Assembly (NCBI GenBank): GCA_002633025.1
Contig: NMRB01000371.1
Coordinates: forward strand, 300,448-364,447
Direction of reading: 5' to 3'
Origin: Notospermus geniculatus
Taxonomy: Eukaryota > Nemertea > Pilidiophora > Heteronemertea > Lineidae
DNA: 64,000 bases
Below, one piece after another: positions 25,051-34,982 of this stretch; position 1 is the stretch's first letter; every line of letters begins with the position of its first letter. The notes beneath the pieces were generated by a model that was not told where the DNA came from, made no database searches, and saw only the letters and a program-made list of their open reading frames with translations. A program made the position numbers and the translations under genes.

Positions 25051-25639
25051 CCTACTCAAAACAAGAGAAGGACATCGAAGCGATGTCAATGGTTTCCGAT
25101 CAGAATTTTACTACTTAGAGCTAGTTAACTGTGACCTTGACCTCTGACCTTGAGAAGTATTGCGTAACTGGAACAGGATCCCTGATATAAGCCTGTCGAG
25201 GATGGTTAATTCAGGCTTCTAATTCGTTTTCTCCTGAAATTCCGAAGAGATTTGCGCTTTAGAACTGTTTGGCCTTGACCTTGACCTCTGACCTTCAAGG
25301 TCATTGCGTAATCTATAAGCTCAGCCTTGATAACGTAGGTATAGGTGAAGGTTTTAGGCTTCTACCATCACGAGATTCTGACTTACGTCATGTTATCAAA
25401 TTTGAATATCAAATCTCACCATGATATCAGCAAATATCGTGCGACCGAGCAGGTGCAAACAGAAAATTTCAGTTGCAATAACATCCGTGGATGAGCTATG
25501 ATGTTGTGATAACAGTTTCAAGTTGCTTACTTTGGCAGATTTCCCGATATGTCAAAAGATCAAAATTTGATATATCAATATCATTATTAATATCAATATC
25601 AATATCATTATTACGGCGCCCGTTACGGGACATGTATTA

Positions 25640-26586
25640 TTTTTTTAAAATCTCGCACTGCGTGTTTTAATCTCGCACTGCGACTTTTTAAAGTCGCACT
25701 GCGACTTTTAATCTCGCAGTGCGACTTTTTAATCTCACAATCTCACACTGCGACTTTTAATCTCGCAGTGCGAGATTAAAAGTCGCAGTGCGACTTTATA
25801 AACTCGCACTGCGACTTTAAGGTCTCGGGCCACCTGTGCGTTTTGCACTGCGTGATGCGTCAAATCTTTTGTTAGGAAGCAGAACGGCGGAAAATAACAA
25901 AAGATTTGACGCATTACGCAGCGCAAAACGCACAAGTGGCCCGAGGCCTTTATAACCTCGCACTGCGACTTTTTAAACTCGCACTGTGACTTGTTAAACT
26001 CGCACTGCGACTTTATAAACTCGCACTGCGACTTCATAAACTCGCACTGCGACTTTACAAACTCGCACTGCGACTTTTTAAACTCGCACTGCGACTTTAT
26101 AAACTCGCACTGCGACTTTATAAACTCGCACTGCGAATTTATAAACTCGCACTGCGACTTTATAAACTCGCACTGCGACTTTATAAACTCGCACTGCGAC
26201 TTTATAAACTCGCACTGCGACTTTATAAACTCGCACTGCGACTTTTAATCTCGCACTGCGACTTTATAAACTCGCACTGCGACTTCATAAACTCGCACTG
26301 CGACTTTATAAACTCGCACTGCGACTTTTTAAACTCGCACTGCGACTTTATAAACTCGCACTGCGACTTTTTAAACTCGCACTGCGACTTTATAAACTCG
26401 CACTGCGACTTTTAATCTCGCACTGCGACTTTATAAACTCGCACTGCGACTTCATAAACTCGCACTGCGACTTTATAAACTCGCACTGCGACTTTTTAAA
26501 CTCGCACTGCGACTTTTTAAACTCGCACTGCGACTTCATAAACTCGCACTGCGTCTTTATAAACTCGCACTGCGACTTTCTAAACG
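25640..26586 (+). repeat. 21-bp minisatellite, left arm of the foldback
   Basis: The consensus is CTCGCACTGCGACTTTATAAA, with variants TTTTTAAA, TTCATAAA and TTTTAAT. From about 25958 to 26586 there are roughly 30 nearly perfect units. The stretch before 25821 is irregular and partly inverted. A 128-bp MITE lies inside at 25821-25948. Because 21 is a multiple of three, the array is open as a heptapeptide repeat, which is not evidence of a protein. Confidence 0.95.
25821..25948. mobile_element. Palindromic MITE inside the minisatellite
   Basis: The ends GGTCTCGGGCCACCTGTGCG and its inverse (CACAAGTGGCCCGAGGCC) flank a short loop at AGGAAGCAGAACGG, and the arms contain GATGCGTCAAATCTTTT. A half-copy occurs near 50345-50385 (GCATCACGCAGCGTAAAACG). 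No coding capacity. Confidence 0.75.
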
Positions 26587-26704
26587 AGTGTTATACCCAA
26601 TCGGGGCCTTGCTTACAATCACGTGCTGCGCGAGTATGGGAGGCCAGAGTGGACACAGTTCTTATTTTACATTCATATGAGGTGCTAATTACATCAATTA
26701 ACAT

Positions 26705-26861
26705 GGGGCCGGTTGCACGAAACTCACGACAGCGCTATCTTGGTGTTAGCGCTATCTTCATGTTAGATGACGTAAAAATCCATTGTTCTTTTACGTCATT
26801 TAACATCAAGATAGCGCTAACACCAAGATAGGGCTGTCGTGAGTTTCGTGCAACCCAGCCC
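26705..26861. mobile_element. MITE (GGGCCGGTTGCACGAAAC termini)
   Basis: Both ends carry GGTTGCACGAAACTCACGAC in inverse and pair over about 70 bp around a short loop. The corresponding place in the right arm of the foldback (near 28640) lacks it, which proves that it is a secondary insertion into the left arm. Confidence 0.8.
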
Positions 26862-27019
26862 TGATTGTTTATGATTTGTTTATTTCATTTTACCTAATCA
26901 CTTTTAATTAACAACTGATGGAGTTATTTGTAAACAATAAGAAAATCTATTAACCGATAATCGTAAACTCATTCCAATGACCTCTCAGAATGATTCCTCA
27001 AGCAATGAATACCACCTAC

Positions 27020-27299
27020 CACGGCCGGATCCAGGATTTCGAAATAAGGGGGCACAACCCTGAGGGCGAAGCCCCCAGCTGGCGCGCATTGCAGGGACGC
27101 ACACACGAAGGGGGGTCCGGGGGCCTCCCCCGGGAAAATTTGAAAAATCAAAGCTCTGAGATGCGATTTCCCTGCATCTCGGACATACTAGAAAATACTA
27201 GACGATTCTTCCAGAGAGTGCAGTAAAAAATCATTGCCCCTCACAAAATGGGGGGGGGGGGCACGTGCCCCATGTGCCCCCCTCTAAATCCGGGCCTGG
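27020..27299. mobile_element. GC-rich hAT-like MITE, left arm only
   Basis: It lies between two copies of CTAC (27016-27019 and 27300-27303). The right arm near 28490 keeps the uninterrupted CCACCTACAGAGC. The ends CACGGCCGGATCC and its approximate inverse AAATCCGGGCCTGG form an imperfect TIR. The interior is rich in G/C runs (GGGGTCCGGGGGCC, CCCCCCTC). The style resembles the insertion at 41610-41979. Confidence 0.65.
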
Positions 27300-27303
27300 C
27301 TAC

Positions 27304-27673
27304 AGAGCCACCGGGTGTCCGTTATTGATGACGTTTCAATATTGCGGACACCTCACTATTACGGACAGCTTCCGTATTAGATTTCCTCACTTCCCATTGG
27401 CTAAAAGTAAATGTTCGATGCGGAAGTGAGCAAATCTCCCATTGGCTGAAAGTATGTTCGATACGGAAGTCAGCAAATCTATTGAATTATCAAGTATACG
27501 GAAGTGAATACATACATGTATATATCACATGTACACATATAAAGCGCTACTCTGATTGGTGGAATTTATGTCCACATAAAATCGGAATTTACGTTGACAT
27601 AAATTCGTCCAGTTTACTTTATGTGTAGATATATTCGATTTTATGCGTACGATGTACCTGTAAATTAATTACT
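27304..27673. other. Foldback inner arm and spacer, no gene
   Basis: The inverted arm ends near 27371 (ACGGACAGCTT). After that come short repeats of the type TCCCATTGGCTGAAAGTA with CGGAAGTGAG, then AT-rich DNA. No coding signal. Confidence 0.5.
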
Positions 27674-28189
27674 GTGCATAATTATTCCGCATATTGTGCA
27701 GATGTTTGGATGTCACATAACTTTTTAAATGTACAACATTTAGGACAAATGGTGAAGATTAGATTACAAGATCAATTCATACAAAACTGGCACCGACTTA
27801 TGTTAGAATCCTCAAAGGCTGCCACTTATCGCGAAACCAAGAGTAACTGGGGAATAGAACAATATCTTCTCTCTCTCCCATTAGGACAGCGTATTGTTTT
27901 GTGCAAATTTAGATGTTCCAACCACAAGTTACCGATTGAAATTGGTCGTTTCATAAACATTGCTAGAGAAAACAGGTTATGTACCAAATGTAATAACGGA
28001 GATATTGGAAATGAATATCACCATGTCTTAGTATGTCCATTTTTTAGGAATTTAAGGAGAAAATATATCCCGATGTACTTCTTTACGAATCCTAACATGT
28101 TTAAATTTGTGCAGTTACTGAATTCACCCACTAATACACTGATAAGATTAGCAGACTACTTCAAAAAATCCTTTTTATTGTTATAAACA
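27674..28189 (+). pseudogene. LINE ORF2 C-terminal fragment in the foldback spacer
   Basis: The 170-codon frame encodes the C-terminal region of a Jockey/I-type LINE: RLQDQFIQNW, KFRCSNHKLPIEIGR, then a cysteine/histidine cluster CTKCNNGDIGNEYHHVLVCP resembling the zinc-finger-like motif at the end of these ORF2 proteins. The stop is followed by a 3' UTR, an AATAAAG signal near 28294 and a short GAATT tandem tail ending near 28316. That marks a 5'-truncated LINE insertion with its true 3' end. It is probably the same family as the RT fragment at 23487-24332. Confidence 0.75.
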
Positions 28190-28756
28190 CTGCCCTCTGG
28201 TTTCCTGTACTTGCTTACTCCGTTCGCTATGTATAAATAATGCTAACACTTTTGTATATTCTGTGCTCTGTATGCATTATTCAATGTTGAGCAATAAAGT
28301 GAATTGAATTGAATATAAATAAAGTCATTCTGATTGGTCAGAATATGGAAATAAAATACGAATATACTCAGTAGAACCTCACTATTGCGGACACCCTTGG
28401 GACTGAGCTCAGCTGTCCGTAATAGTGAGGTGTCCGCAATATTGAAACTCCATCAATAACGGACAACAGGTATAGCTCTGTAGGTGGTATTCATTGCTTG
28501 TGGGATCATTCTGAGGGGTCGTTGGAATGAGTTCCTGATTATCATGATCATCTGTTAATTGACTTTCTAACTGTTTGCAAATAACTCCATCAGTTGTTGA
28601 TTAAAAGTTATGAGGTAAAATTATCCTAAACAATCAGGTTAATTGATGTAATCGGCGCCTCATATGGATACAAAATATGAACTGTGTCCACTCTGGCCTC
28701 CCATACTCGTTCAGCACGTGATTGTAAGCAAGGCACCGATTGGATATAAAACTCGT

Positions 28757-29200
28757 TAAAATAAGTCGTACTGCGACTTTTAAAAGTCGCAGTACGAGTT
28801 TATAAAGTCAAACTGCGAGTTTAAAAAGTCGCAGTGCGAGTTTAAAAAGTCGCAGTGCGAGTTTATAAAGTCGCAGTGCGAGTTTAAAAAGTCGCAGTGC
28901 GAGTTTAAAAAGTCGCAGTGCGAGTTTAAAAAGTCGCAGTGCGAGTTTATAAAGTCGCAGTGCGAGTTTAAAAAGTCACAGTGCGAGTTTAAAAAGTCGC
29001 AGTGCGAGTTTAAAAAGTCGCAGTGCGAGATTAAAAGTCGCAGTGCGAGTTTATAAAGTCGCAGTGCGAGTTTATAAAGTCGCAGTGCGAGATTAAAAGT
29101 CGCAGTGCGAGATTGTGAGATTAAAAAGTCGCACTACGAGATTAAAAGTCGCAGTGCGACTTTAAAAAGTCGCAGTGCGAGATTAAAACACGCAGTGCGA
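28757..29200 (-). repeat. 21-bp minisatellite, right arm of the foldback
   Basis: These are about 21 units of the inverse consensus (AAGTCGCAGTGCGAGTTTATA), matching the left array in opposite orientation. The arm is shorter than the left one, so copy number has drifted independently. Near the outer end the units become irregular, mirroring the outer end of the left array. Confidence 0.95.
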
Positions 29201-29691
29201 GATTTAAAAAAAATAATACATGTCCCGTAACGGGCGCCGTACATTATGATACTGACACTGGACAATAAATTCGTTGATGCCAGTATCTTGCCAAGGGTCA
29301 TAAACATAGGGAAGGAACTTGTTACTAGTGCTCTAGCTGGTCTCGGAGACAAGTTATTCAAGAAACAAAAGTGTGACAGACAAAATCTCAACTTTTGATA
29401 TATCAATTTCACCATGAACCAGGTATCGGAGACCGGCAATTTTCATTCCATCTTGTAGCTCAGGTCATGTTACTTGGGGGTAGGTCACATCAGGTCTGTA
29501 GCTCTTGCAGGAATAAAGTTACAGGTGTGACAGACTGAACAGACAGACACACAGACAGAGAGACAGACAGACAGATACACACACAGACAGACACCATGAC
29601 CAAACGCAATATGGTTTCCGATCTTGAGATCGGAAACCATATCTTGAGATCGGAAACCATAATTAAAGAAAACTTCAGGGTTGATGTACAT

Positions 29692-29780
29692 CTGCGTAAG
29701 AAAAATATGTACAGAATACTTTGAGTTATGTACATGATGTACATAACTCAAAGTATTCTGCACATATTTTTCATTCGCAG
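29692..29780. repeat. Near-perfect 89-bp hairpin
   Basis: CAGAATACTTTGAGTTATG on the left pairs with its exact inverse on the right around the centre TACATGATGTA, with outer pairing through AAAAATATGT to CTGCG / CGCAG. It could be a tiny palindromic element. No coding role is seen. Confidence 0.7.
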
Positions 29781-29989
29781 TGAGGTGCTGCAATTTGAAA
29801 ACTTGCGCGAACACGACCTGATGAAAATGGGGTCGTGATTTGGTCCCTGCGGGGATATAGTCATGACACGATCACCCTCGGTAAAATGTCATGTAAAGTG
29901 CATAACTCCGGTTAGAGCGCACTATGGCTCTATTCCTCTCCGCAATCCTCGCCAGGCACATCGTTCACTTGCCTTTTCAGGCGTCGATA

Positions 29990-30190
29990 CATCAGGTCCT
30001 CCGTCGGACCCGCTTTCCTAGGAATGCAAGTCCGCCGGACCTGCTATCCTCGGAATGTAGGCCCGCCGGACCTGCTTTCCTCGGAATGCAAGTCCGCCGG
30101 ACCTGCTTTCCTCGGAATGCAAGTCCGCCTGACATGCTTTTCTAGACATACAAGTCCACAGACCAACATTCCTCGAAATCAGAGTCCGAC
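29990..30190 (+). repeat. 31-bp tandem array
   Basis: About five units of GCAAGTCCGCCGGACCTGC followed by TTTCCTCGGAAT are repeated with increasing divergence at both edges. The words GGACC and TCCTAGGA link it to the sub-terminal repeats at 24826-25050. The open frame across it is a consequence of the repeat. Confidence 0.85.
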
Positions 30191-30274
30191 AGACCTACGA
30201 CTAGAAATCGACGTCCAAAAGACAATGTTGTGTAATGATCGAAGATAACAAGAAAAAAACAATTTTAAACAAAA

Positions 30275-31105
30275 AACAGTTGCCCGACAGGGAATCGAAA
30301 CCGCAGTATTGCTTAAGGGCGAGCTGTCATTGTGAATTTTCATATTGCTTCAATCCAGGCCCCTCTGAGAAAAGCAATAAAGACACCCCCAGTTGACTGT
30401 TTTTATAGTCCAATGTGATCACTGTGCTTTATAGACACAGAAAATGAGGAAAGTCCCAAGGATTACAGCTTAATTACATTACATAATCGTAAACAAAGAA
30501 ATTCACCAAACACGAAAAACAGGTACAATTTTCTTGGAGAGGAAGCATGTAAATGACACATTGAAGTGTGGCAACAATGTCACAAACCCATAGAACCTGG
30601 GTGGCGAGGGTGTCCTGGCATGCTCTTCATGTACACCATACACACTCAGTACAAAAAGGACAACCAGGAAGTAAAATCCAAATCCAATATGGCCGCCCTG
30701 TTTTGGAAAATCTGGCAACATTCATGGAATTCACATGCCGAGTACTCTATACCTGTTGAAAATATTACTGTCAAAATGGGTGAACTCAATAGAAAAAACC
30801 TCGAACTTTATGATCCACGTGTCGTTTGATCCTCAAAATGGTACTATTTCGTGGGAAAGTGTACCGATTACTAATCTTTTGTTTCAACTTATTAGCTAAT
30901 TAGTGCGTTCCAAGATACATCTCATTCAATTCCTTTTGACTTATAGACCCCGCAGGTGCCTTCATTTGCGTCATATATCATGTACTTTTATGGTATTTTG
31001 ACATCTTTTATTTACAACGCCTGGCCACGTTTCAAAAATTCAAAACGTTGGCTCGCCCTTAATGTGTAGGTCACCGAACCACTACACCACGAGTGGCCGG
31101 CTGAC
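30275..31105 (-). ncRNA. tRNA-derived SINE head, split by a TTAA element
   Basis: On the minus strand an A-box (GGTGTAGTGGTTCGGTGACC, plus-strand 31070-31090) and a B-box (GGTTTCGATTCCC, plus-strand 30290-30302) are separated by a 742-bp insertion. When the insertion is ignored, the two boxes sit about 40 bp apart, as in a tRNA promoter. It is a pol III type SINE relic. Confidence 0.55.
30317..31058. mobile_element. TTAA-flanked non-autonomous element
   Basis: TIRs GGGCGAGC / GCTCGCCC are flanked by TTAA at 30313-30316 and 31059-31062. It interrupts a tRNA-type promoter exactly between its boxes. No transposase motif is seen inside. The TTAA target points to the piggyBac or Kolobok group. 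Confidence 0.65.
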
Positions 31106-31331
31106 CGACGACCGAATATTTTAGCTATTTGAATGCATGTCCTATTAAAGAGCTATACAAATTCTATTGTGCATTTAATACAAAAGGGGAAGGACTTCGG
31201 TTACGGCGGACTTTGATTTCTGTCACTGTTGTAAAGGAAATCCAAGTCCCCTAGTAATCAGAGTCCTATACCTTTTATATAGGATTGGTAACCCAGGAAC
31301 GGAAGTCCGGGTAGGACAATGGTTCCTAATA

Positions 31332-32551
31332 GAGTTGTTACCTATTCAGGACTGTCTGTGTCTTCAAACTGTCCGGCAAAATATGACGTAACATTATTCT
31401 TGAAATGGGACGCTCTGCATGGCTAGGCCCAGTGTCTGTTTTAATAAATCACCTCCTGGCAGCCTATCATCAGTTATTCAAGCTGTAGGCCTTGTGATGT
31501 AATGGGTCTCTCATTCATTTACATTGGTCTAGTTGCAACCCAACATGGAACACGCACACAGCTCTCTCAGCGCTTGCTAATGCATAATGAACTGAACCAG
31601 GGCCTGCCACAATCGAAAGGCAGTCTTGGGCTGACACTCAGACTGTCATCCCAGACAGTCATTCATGACAGTACAGGGTCTATACAATGGCCAGACTGTC
31701 ACTCAGACTGTCGTAGGCCTATTGTTTCTCTTCATTGTCCTGTTAGATCATCACAGCCACATCACTGCTTGGTTACTTACCGGGCGATTGACTTATTGAA
31801 ATCAGACACAAAACATTGGGCGCTGTTTATACAATAGTGTTATGTCATATTTCTCTGGACAGTCGGATGACCAAGACAGTCCTGAATATGTAACAACTCT
31901 AGGACTGTCTGGGTCATCAGACTGTCCAGAGAAATATGGCAAGCACTATTGTATAAACAGCACCCAATGCTGTTGTGTCTATTTCAATAAGTCACCTCCA
32001 AGCACCCGATGAGTGACCGTGCATTGATTTGGCTGTGATGAAGGCTGACTTTACATCGGATGACACATGACATGAACATACAGGCGAACAATGGCTTCAC
32101 AAAGGATTCATCCCCATGAAACTGAGTGTTCGTGCCGCGTGTCATTCGATGTAAAGACAGCCAACAGGATAATGAATGAGTACACATAATAAGCCTACGA
32201 CAGTCTGAGTTACAGTCCGGCCATGGTATAGGGCTTGTACAGTCTGGAATGACTGTCTGAGTGTCCGTCCAAGACTGTCCTTCGATTATGGCAGACCATG
32301 CGTGTTCCATTTTAGGTTACCAACAGGCCCAGAAAATCATAGGCTACATGTTTTATGAAGGTAACTAGACCAATGTAATATGAATGACACCCATTACATC
32401 ACCATATAGCTTGAATAACTGATGATAAATAGGCTGCCAGGAGGTGATTTATAGAAACGGACACAGACACCATGGGCCTAGTTATAATAATGTTACGTCA
32501 TATTTGCCGGACAGTTTGAAGACACAGTCAGTCCTGAATAGGTAACAACTC
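31332..32551. mobile_element. 1.2-kb palindromic foldback (TAGAGTTGTTACC termini)
   Basis: The outer ends GAGTTGTTACCTATTCAGG and its inverse (CCTGAATAGGTAACAACTC) flank arms that pair to an axis near 31893. Short direct and inverted copies of GACTGTC are scattered through both arms. The right arm is longer because it has acquired the MITE at 32043-32162. A stray terminus of the same family (GAATAGGTAACAACTCTA) lies near 52680-52700. Confidence 0.75.
32043..32162. mobile_element. MITE (GGCTGACTTTACATCGGATG family)
   Basis: Inverted ends GGCTGACTTTACATCGGATG / CATTCGATGTAAAGACAGCC enclose GGCGAACAATGGCTTCACAA. The second copy is at 44118-44248, with the same internal sequence. It is absent from the left arm of the surrounding palindrome, so it is a later insertion. 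Confidence 0.75.
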
Positions 32552-32626
32552 TAGTAGGGCCCCCATTCCTAAGTAACCAAGGTCCGTGGGACCTTGGTTC
32601 CGGGCGGACCTGCATTTCATTCACAC

Positions 32627-32656
32627 CGTCCTGAACATTTGGTGCCGAAACCCGGG
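32627..32656 (+). promoter_or_regulatory. End of BEL 5' LTR and primer-binding site
   Basis: The last LTR bases (CGTCCTGAACA, ending 32637) are followed after TT by TGGTGCCGAAACCCGGG (32640-32656). This has the form of a tRNA 3'-end complement used to prime minus-strand DNA synthesis in LTR retrotransposons. Its position directly after CA agrees with the LTR boundary derived from the 3' copy. Confidence 0.75.
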
Positions 32657-32707
32657 CATCTATCAAGTACGGAGCAGGCAAAGAAGCGGAGGACCTCGGT
32701 GAAGATA

Positions 32708-33134
32708 TGTGACCCGATCTACCAAAAGTAGGCGCAAGTCGCAAACGAGGAAAGGGTTAATGGCCTTGCAACACAACAGCTGAAATGTACGTTTCTGCGG
32801 TTTGACAATAGTAGTGGACCGCTTGACTTCTTGTTTATTATCAGTAGTGGACCGCAGTGACAATAGTTGAGTAGACTGATGACCAACGGTGATCACCTGC
32901 GACTTGCGCCTACGTTTGGCAGATCGGTTAAGGGTTATGTAAAGTTACTCGAAATCTCGAATTTTTGACGCCAAAAATCTGACTAACTGCACAAAAAATT
33001 GGGGATATAAGGCTCGGGGCCCCTCAGAAACCGTCATAAGAAGGTGCCCCGAACCTTATTTTCTCAATTCAGTGTGCAGTTAGTCAGATTTTTGCGTCAA
33101 AAATTCGAGATTTCGAGTCACTTTTCATAACCCT
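32708..33134. mobile_element. Two adjacent MITEs in the BEL leader
   Basis: The first (about 32708-32930) has ends TGACCCGATCTACC and its inverse near GGCAGATCGGTTA, with GTAGGCGCAAGTCGCA next to both ends. The second (about 32931-33134) has ends GGGTTATGTAAAG / CTTTTCATAACCC with long arms containing CTCGAAATCTCGAATTTTTG. Neither codes for protein. Confidence 0.65.
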
Positions 33135-34597
33135 GGTCACGAGTGATCTTGCGTGATCGCGAACTTCGATCGTGGTCATTTCGTATGAGGAACTCGGCCG
33201 TGGCGGTTGGTCTCTCTCCGGGCTCTGTTCAGCGCAGTACTAGGTAATATATCTTCCCTTCCTATTTCCCGTGAATTTCAGCTCATCGTGTGGTGCGAGA
33301 GCAAAGGCATGGTGGTCATGCCTAGAGGTGATATTAATGCTCTTCGTGTGGTACGAGAGCAAATGCATGGTGGTCATGCCGGCATGGTGGTCATGCCAAA
33401 AGGTGATATTGTTACTACTCGTGTGGTGCGAGAGCCAATGGCATGGTGGCCATGGATTGACGGATTGCGAGGGCTATATAGAGGTCACATTAAAATGTTA
33501 TATGGCCGAGGAAGGGATGACATATGGCCGAGGAAGGGACGACATATTTATTTAAAGTTCACTCATTCTGCTGTGTAGGGACGAGAGCTGCGCAAGGTCT
33601 GTATTGAGAAAGATATCACAGTCCTCTCCATGGCTGGTATTGTATTGTACAGCCTCTTGTATGTGCTGAGTACAGTCATGTGGGGTGGCCATGCGAAACA
33701 GTTGGGCGGACGGGTTTGAAACGGAGCGGAATCATATTACATTATATAATTCGTTTGTTGGCATTGGCTTATTTTATGGGTGAATGGAAAGTATTATTGG
33801 TAGAGGGGACGCTACTTCGGTTTGTTCTGAAGGGCTTACAAAGGGATATAATTAGATTTTAGATGTTTTCGGCTTCGACCGAGGGATTCTAATTCCCTAG
33901 GGAGGGGTTTACCCCTTCCACCGGTTGGGGCCGGGGGCCTCCGAGGCAAGGTATTTATGGGCGTCGGTGTTATTGGATATGGGGGCCCCTGGCTCCAACC
34001 GAAGAGAGCCGAGGTTTTTCGGATGTTTCTGTACTGGAGAACTAAAAAGGCATTGGTTTTCTTGTGATCAATGGTTACTCCCAGAGTTTTTCGTTTCTTT
34101 TTTTTACTTTTGGGGAGAGTTTTGGGGGAGTGTTGGGAGGAAGAGTATTGGGAGATTGAATATTGGGAGATTGATTATTGGGGGTTGTATTATTTTGGTA
34201 GCGTATCGTGGATGGAGAGGCTTCTGGCGAATGCCTCTCATCCCCAATACTTTATCGTCAAGGAGAAGTGAGAGATTTCGCTGATCACTCGGGAACCGCT
34301 AAGGTCACGAGTGATCTTGCGTGATCGCGAACATCGATCGTGGTCATTTCGAATGAGGATATCGGACAAGCGGTGGCGAAGGGAGAGGCGTGTCAGATGT
34401 ATTCCGGATGGGGCCGACGGGGATGCGGGTTGGGGAACTCCTCTCGGTTGTTTTTCCCCACCCGCCCTCCCTCCCTATGACACTCCCTTGGGCGCATTAG
34501 TAGTTCTCTCGTTTCTCCTTGGCGAATGCCTCTCATCCCCAATACTTTATCGTCAAGGAGAAGTGAGAGATTTCGCTGATCACTCGGGAACCGCTAA
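33135..34597 (+). repeat. Unequal direct repeat in the BEL leader
   Basis: Two units are joined head to tail: 33135-34302 (1168 bp) and 34303-34597 (295 bp). Both start GGTCACGAGTGATCTTGCG and both end in the same 77-bp block finishing GGGAACCGCTAA. The second has lost its interior. The structure looks like an LTR-like or tandem unit with an internal deletion. The region also contains a GGGGGG-rich duplicated block just downstream, near 34628-34668. Confidence 0.65.
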
Positions 34598-34683
34598 TAA
34601 CAAGAACTGCCAACCAACTGAAAACCCTTTATGGGGGGGGGGGCAAACCCTTTATGGGGGGGGGGGCAACTCTCGAGACATCG

Positions 34684-34907
34684 CCTTAATGGAGACCAAG
34701 TTAAAGGATTTGGACAGCCGTGTAGAAACGTTTAAAGCCGCACAGGTTGAAGTGGAGCTGCTGCTGGAGAGGGCCGAGGAGATCGAAGCAAGTGTAGCTG
34801 AAAATGGGGATTACATCGATGGCATCTTGGAAATACGGAGCAAAATAGTCCGGTATGTACAAGAACTAATGCGTTATTTGACTGCCGACGTAGAGGGAAC
34901 CACCTAG
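34684..34907 (+). pseudogene. BEL gag N-terminal coiled-coil region
   Basis: The open frame reads METKLKDLDSRVETFKAAQ and continues as a charged, leucine-spaced helix (VELLLERAEEIEASV), ending at a TAG at 34905. BEL gag proteins start with such coiled-coil segments before the DUF1759 domain. The frame is then lost, and a MITE lies 76 bp downstream, so this part is disconnected from the rest of gag. Confidence 0.55.
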
Positions 34908-34982
34908 CGGCAGTAAGACGAACTACAAAAATGCATTACAAAATGTACGCAGTGAATCGGGTCATTCGTCGGAGCGTAGCTG

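Larger units (their letters stand above)
25614..29239. mobile_element. Foldback transposon with tandem-repeat arms (TU-like)
   Basis: The termini are CGGCGCCCGTTACGGGACAT and its exact inverse at 29239. They are followed by arms made of 21-bp tandem repeats and then a further 0.4-0.7 kb of inverted unique arm (26587-27371 against 28409-28756). The flanks CATTATTA and CATTATGA overlap in CATTAT relative to the uninterrupted sequence of copy 1, consistent with a target duplication of about 6-8 bp. Terminal arms of short tandem repeats in inverse orientation are the known architecture of foldback and echinoderm TU elements. No transposase is present. The spacer holds a LINE 3' fragment. Confidence 0.75.
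25061..29661 (-). mobile_element. Helentron-like element, copy 2, split by a foldback element
   Basis: This is the reverse-orientation relative of 10433-11613. It starts (its 3' end) with ACAAGAGAAGGACATCGAAG and ends with the doubled hairpin ATCGGAAACCAT near 29661. Only one AGGTCA-rich core unit is present, near 25130-25420. The flanks are again T on both sides in its own orientation. It is interrupted between 25613 and 29240 by the 3.6-kb foldback, at the place corresponding to ATATCATTATGATGCTG in copy 1. Confidence 0.7.
24811..32626. mobile_element. Composite DNA element inserted in the BEL 5' LTR
   Basis: The ends GTGTGAAAG and CATTCACAC are short inverted repeats lying exactly at the break in the LTR; the uninterrupted LTR reads AGGACCGTCCTG. 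Sub-terminal DNA on both sides has degenerate roughly 30-bp repeats built on TCCTAGGA and GGTCC. Termini of this GGTGTGA type recur at 62932-63094 and 63752-63937. No transposase was found inside. The interior is occupied by a Helentron-like element, a 31-bp array, a SINE split by a TTAA element, and a 1.2-kb palindrome. Confidence 0.6.

Noticed and set aside
25991-26248. Open frame encoding a repeated NSHCDFI heptapeptide on the plus strand, and a similar frame on the minus strand at 25735-26037
   Set aside because: The 21-bp minisatellite is a multiple of three, so open frames in several phases are expected. No start context, flanking domain or splice site supports a protein.
25958-26586. 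Possible CRISPR array (regular direct repeats)
   Set aside because: The repeats are contiguous 21-bp units without unique spacers, they occur inverted in the other arm, and the genome is an animal's.
30566-30829. 87-codon ORF in the 30.6-kb region
   Set aside because: It lies inside the TTAA-flanked element 30317-31058 and has no recognisable motif.
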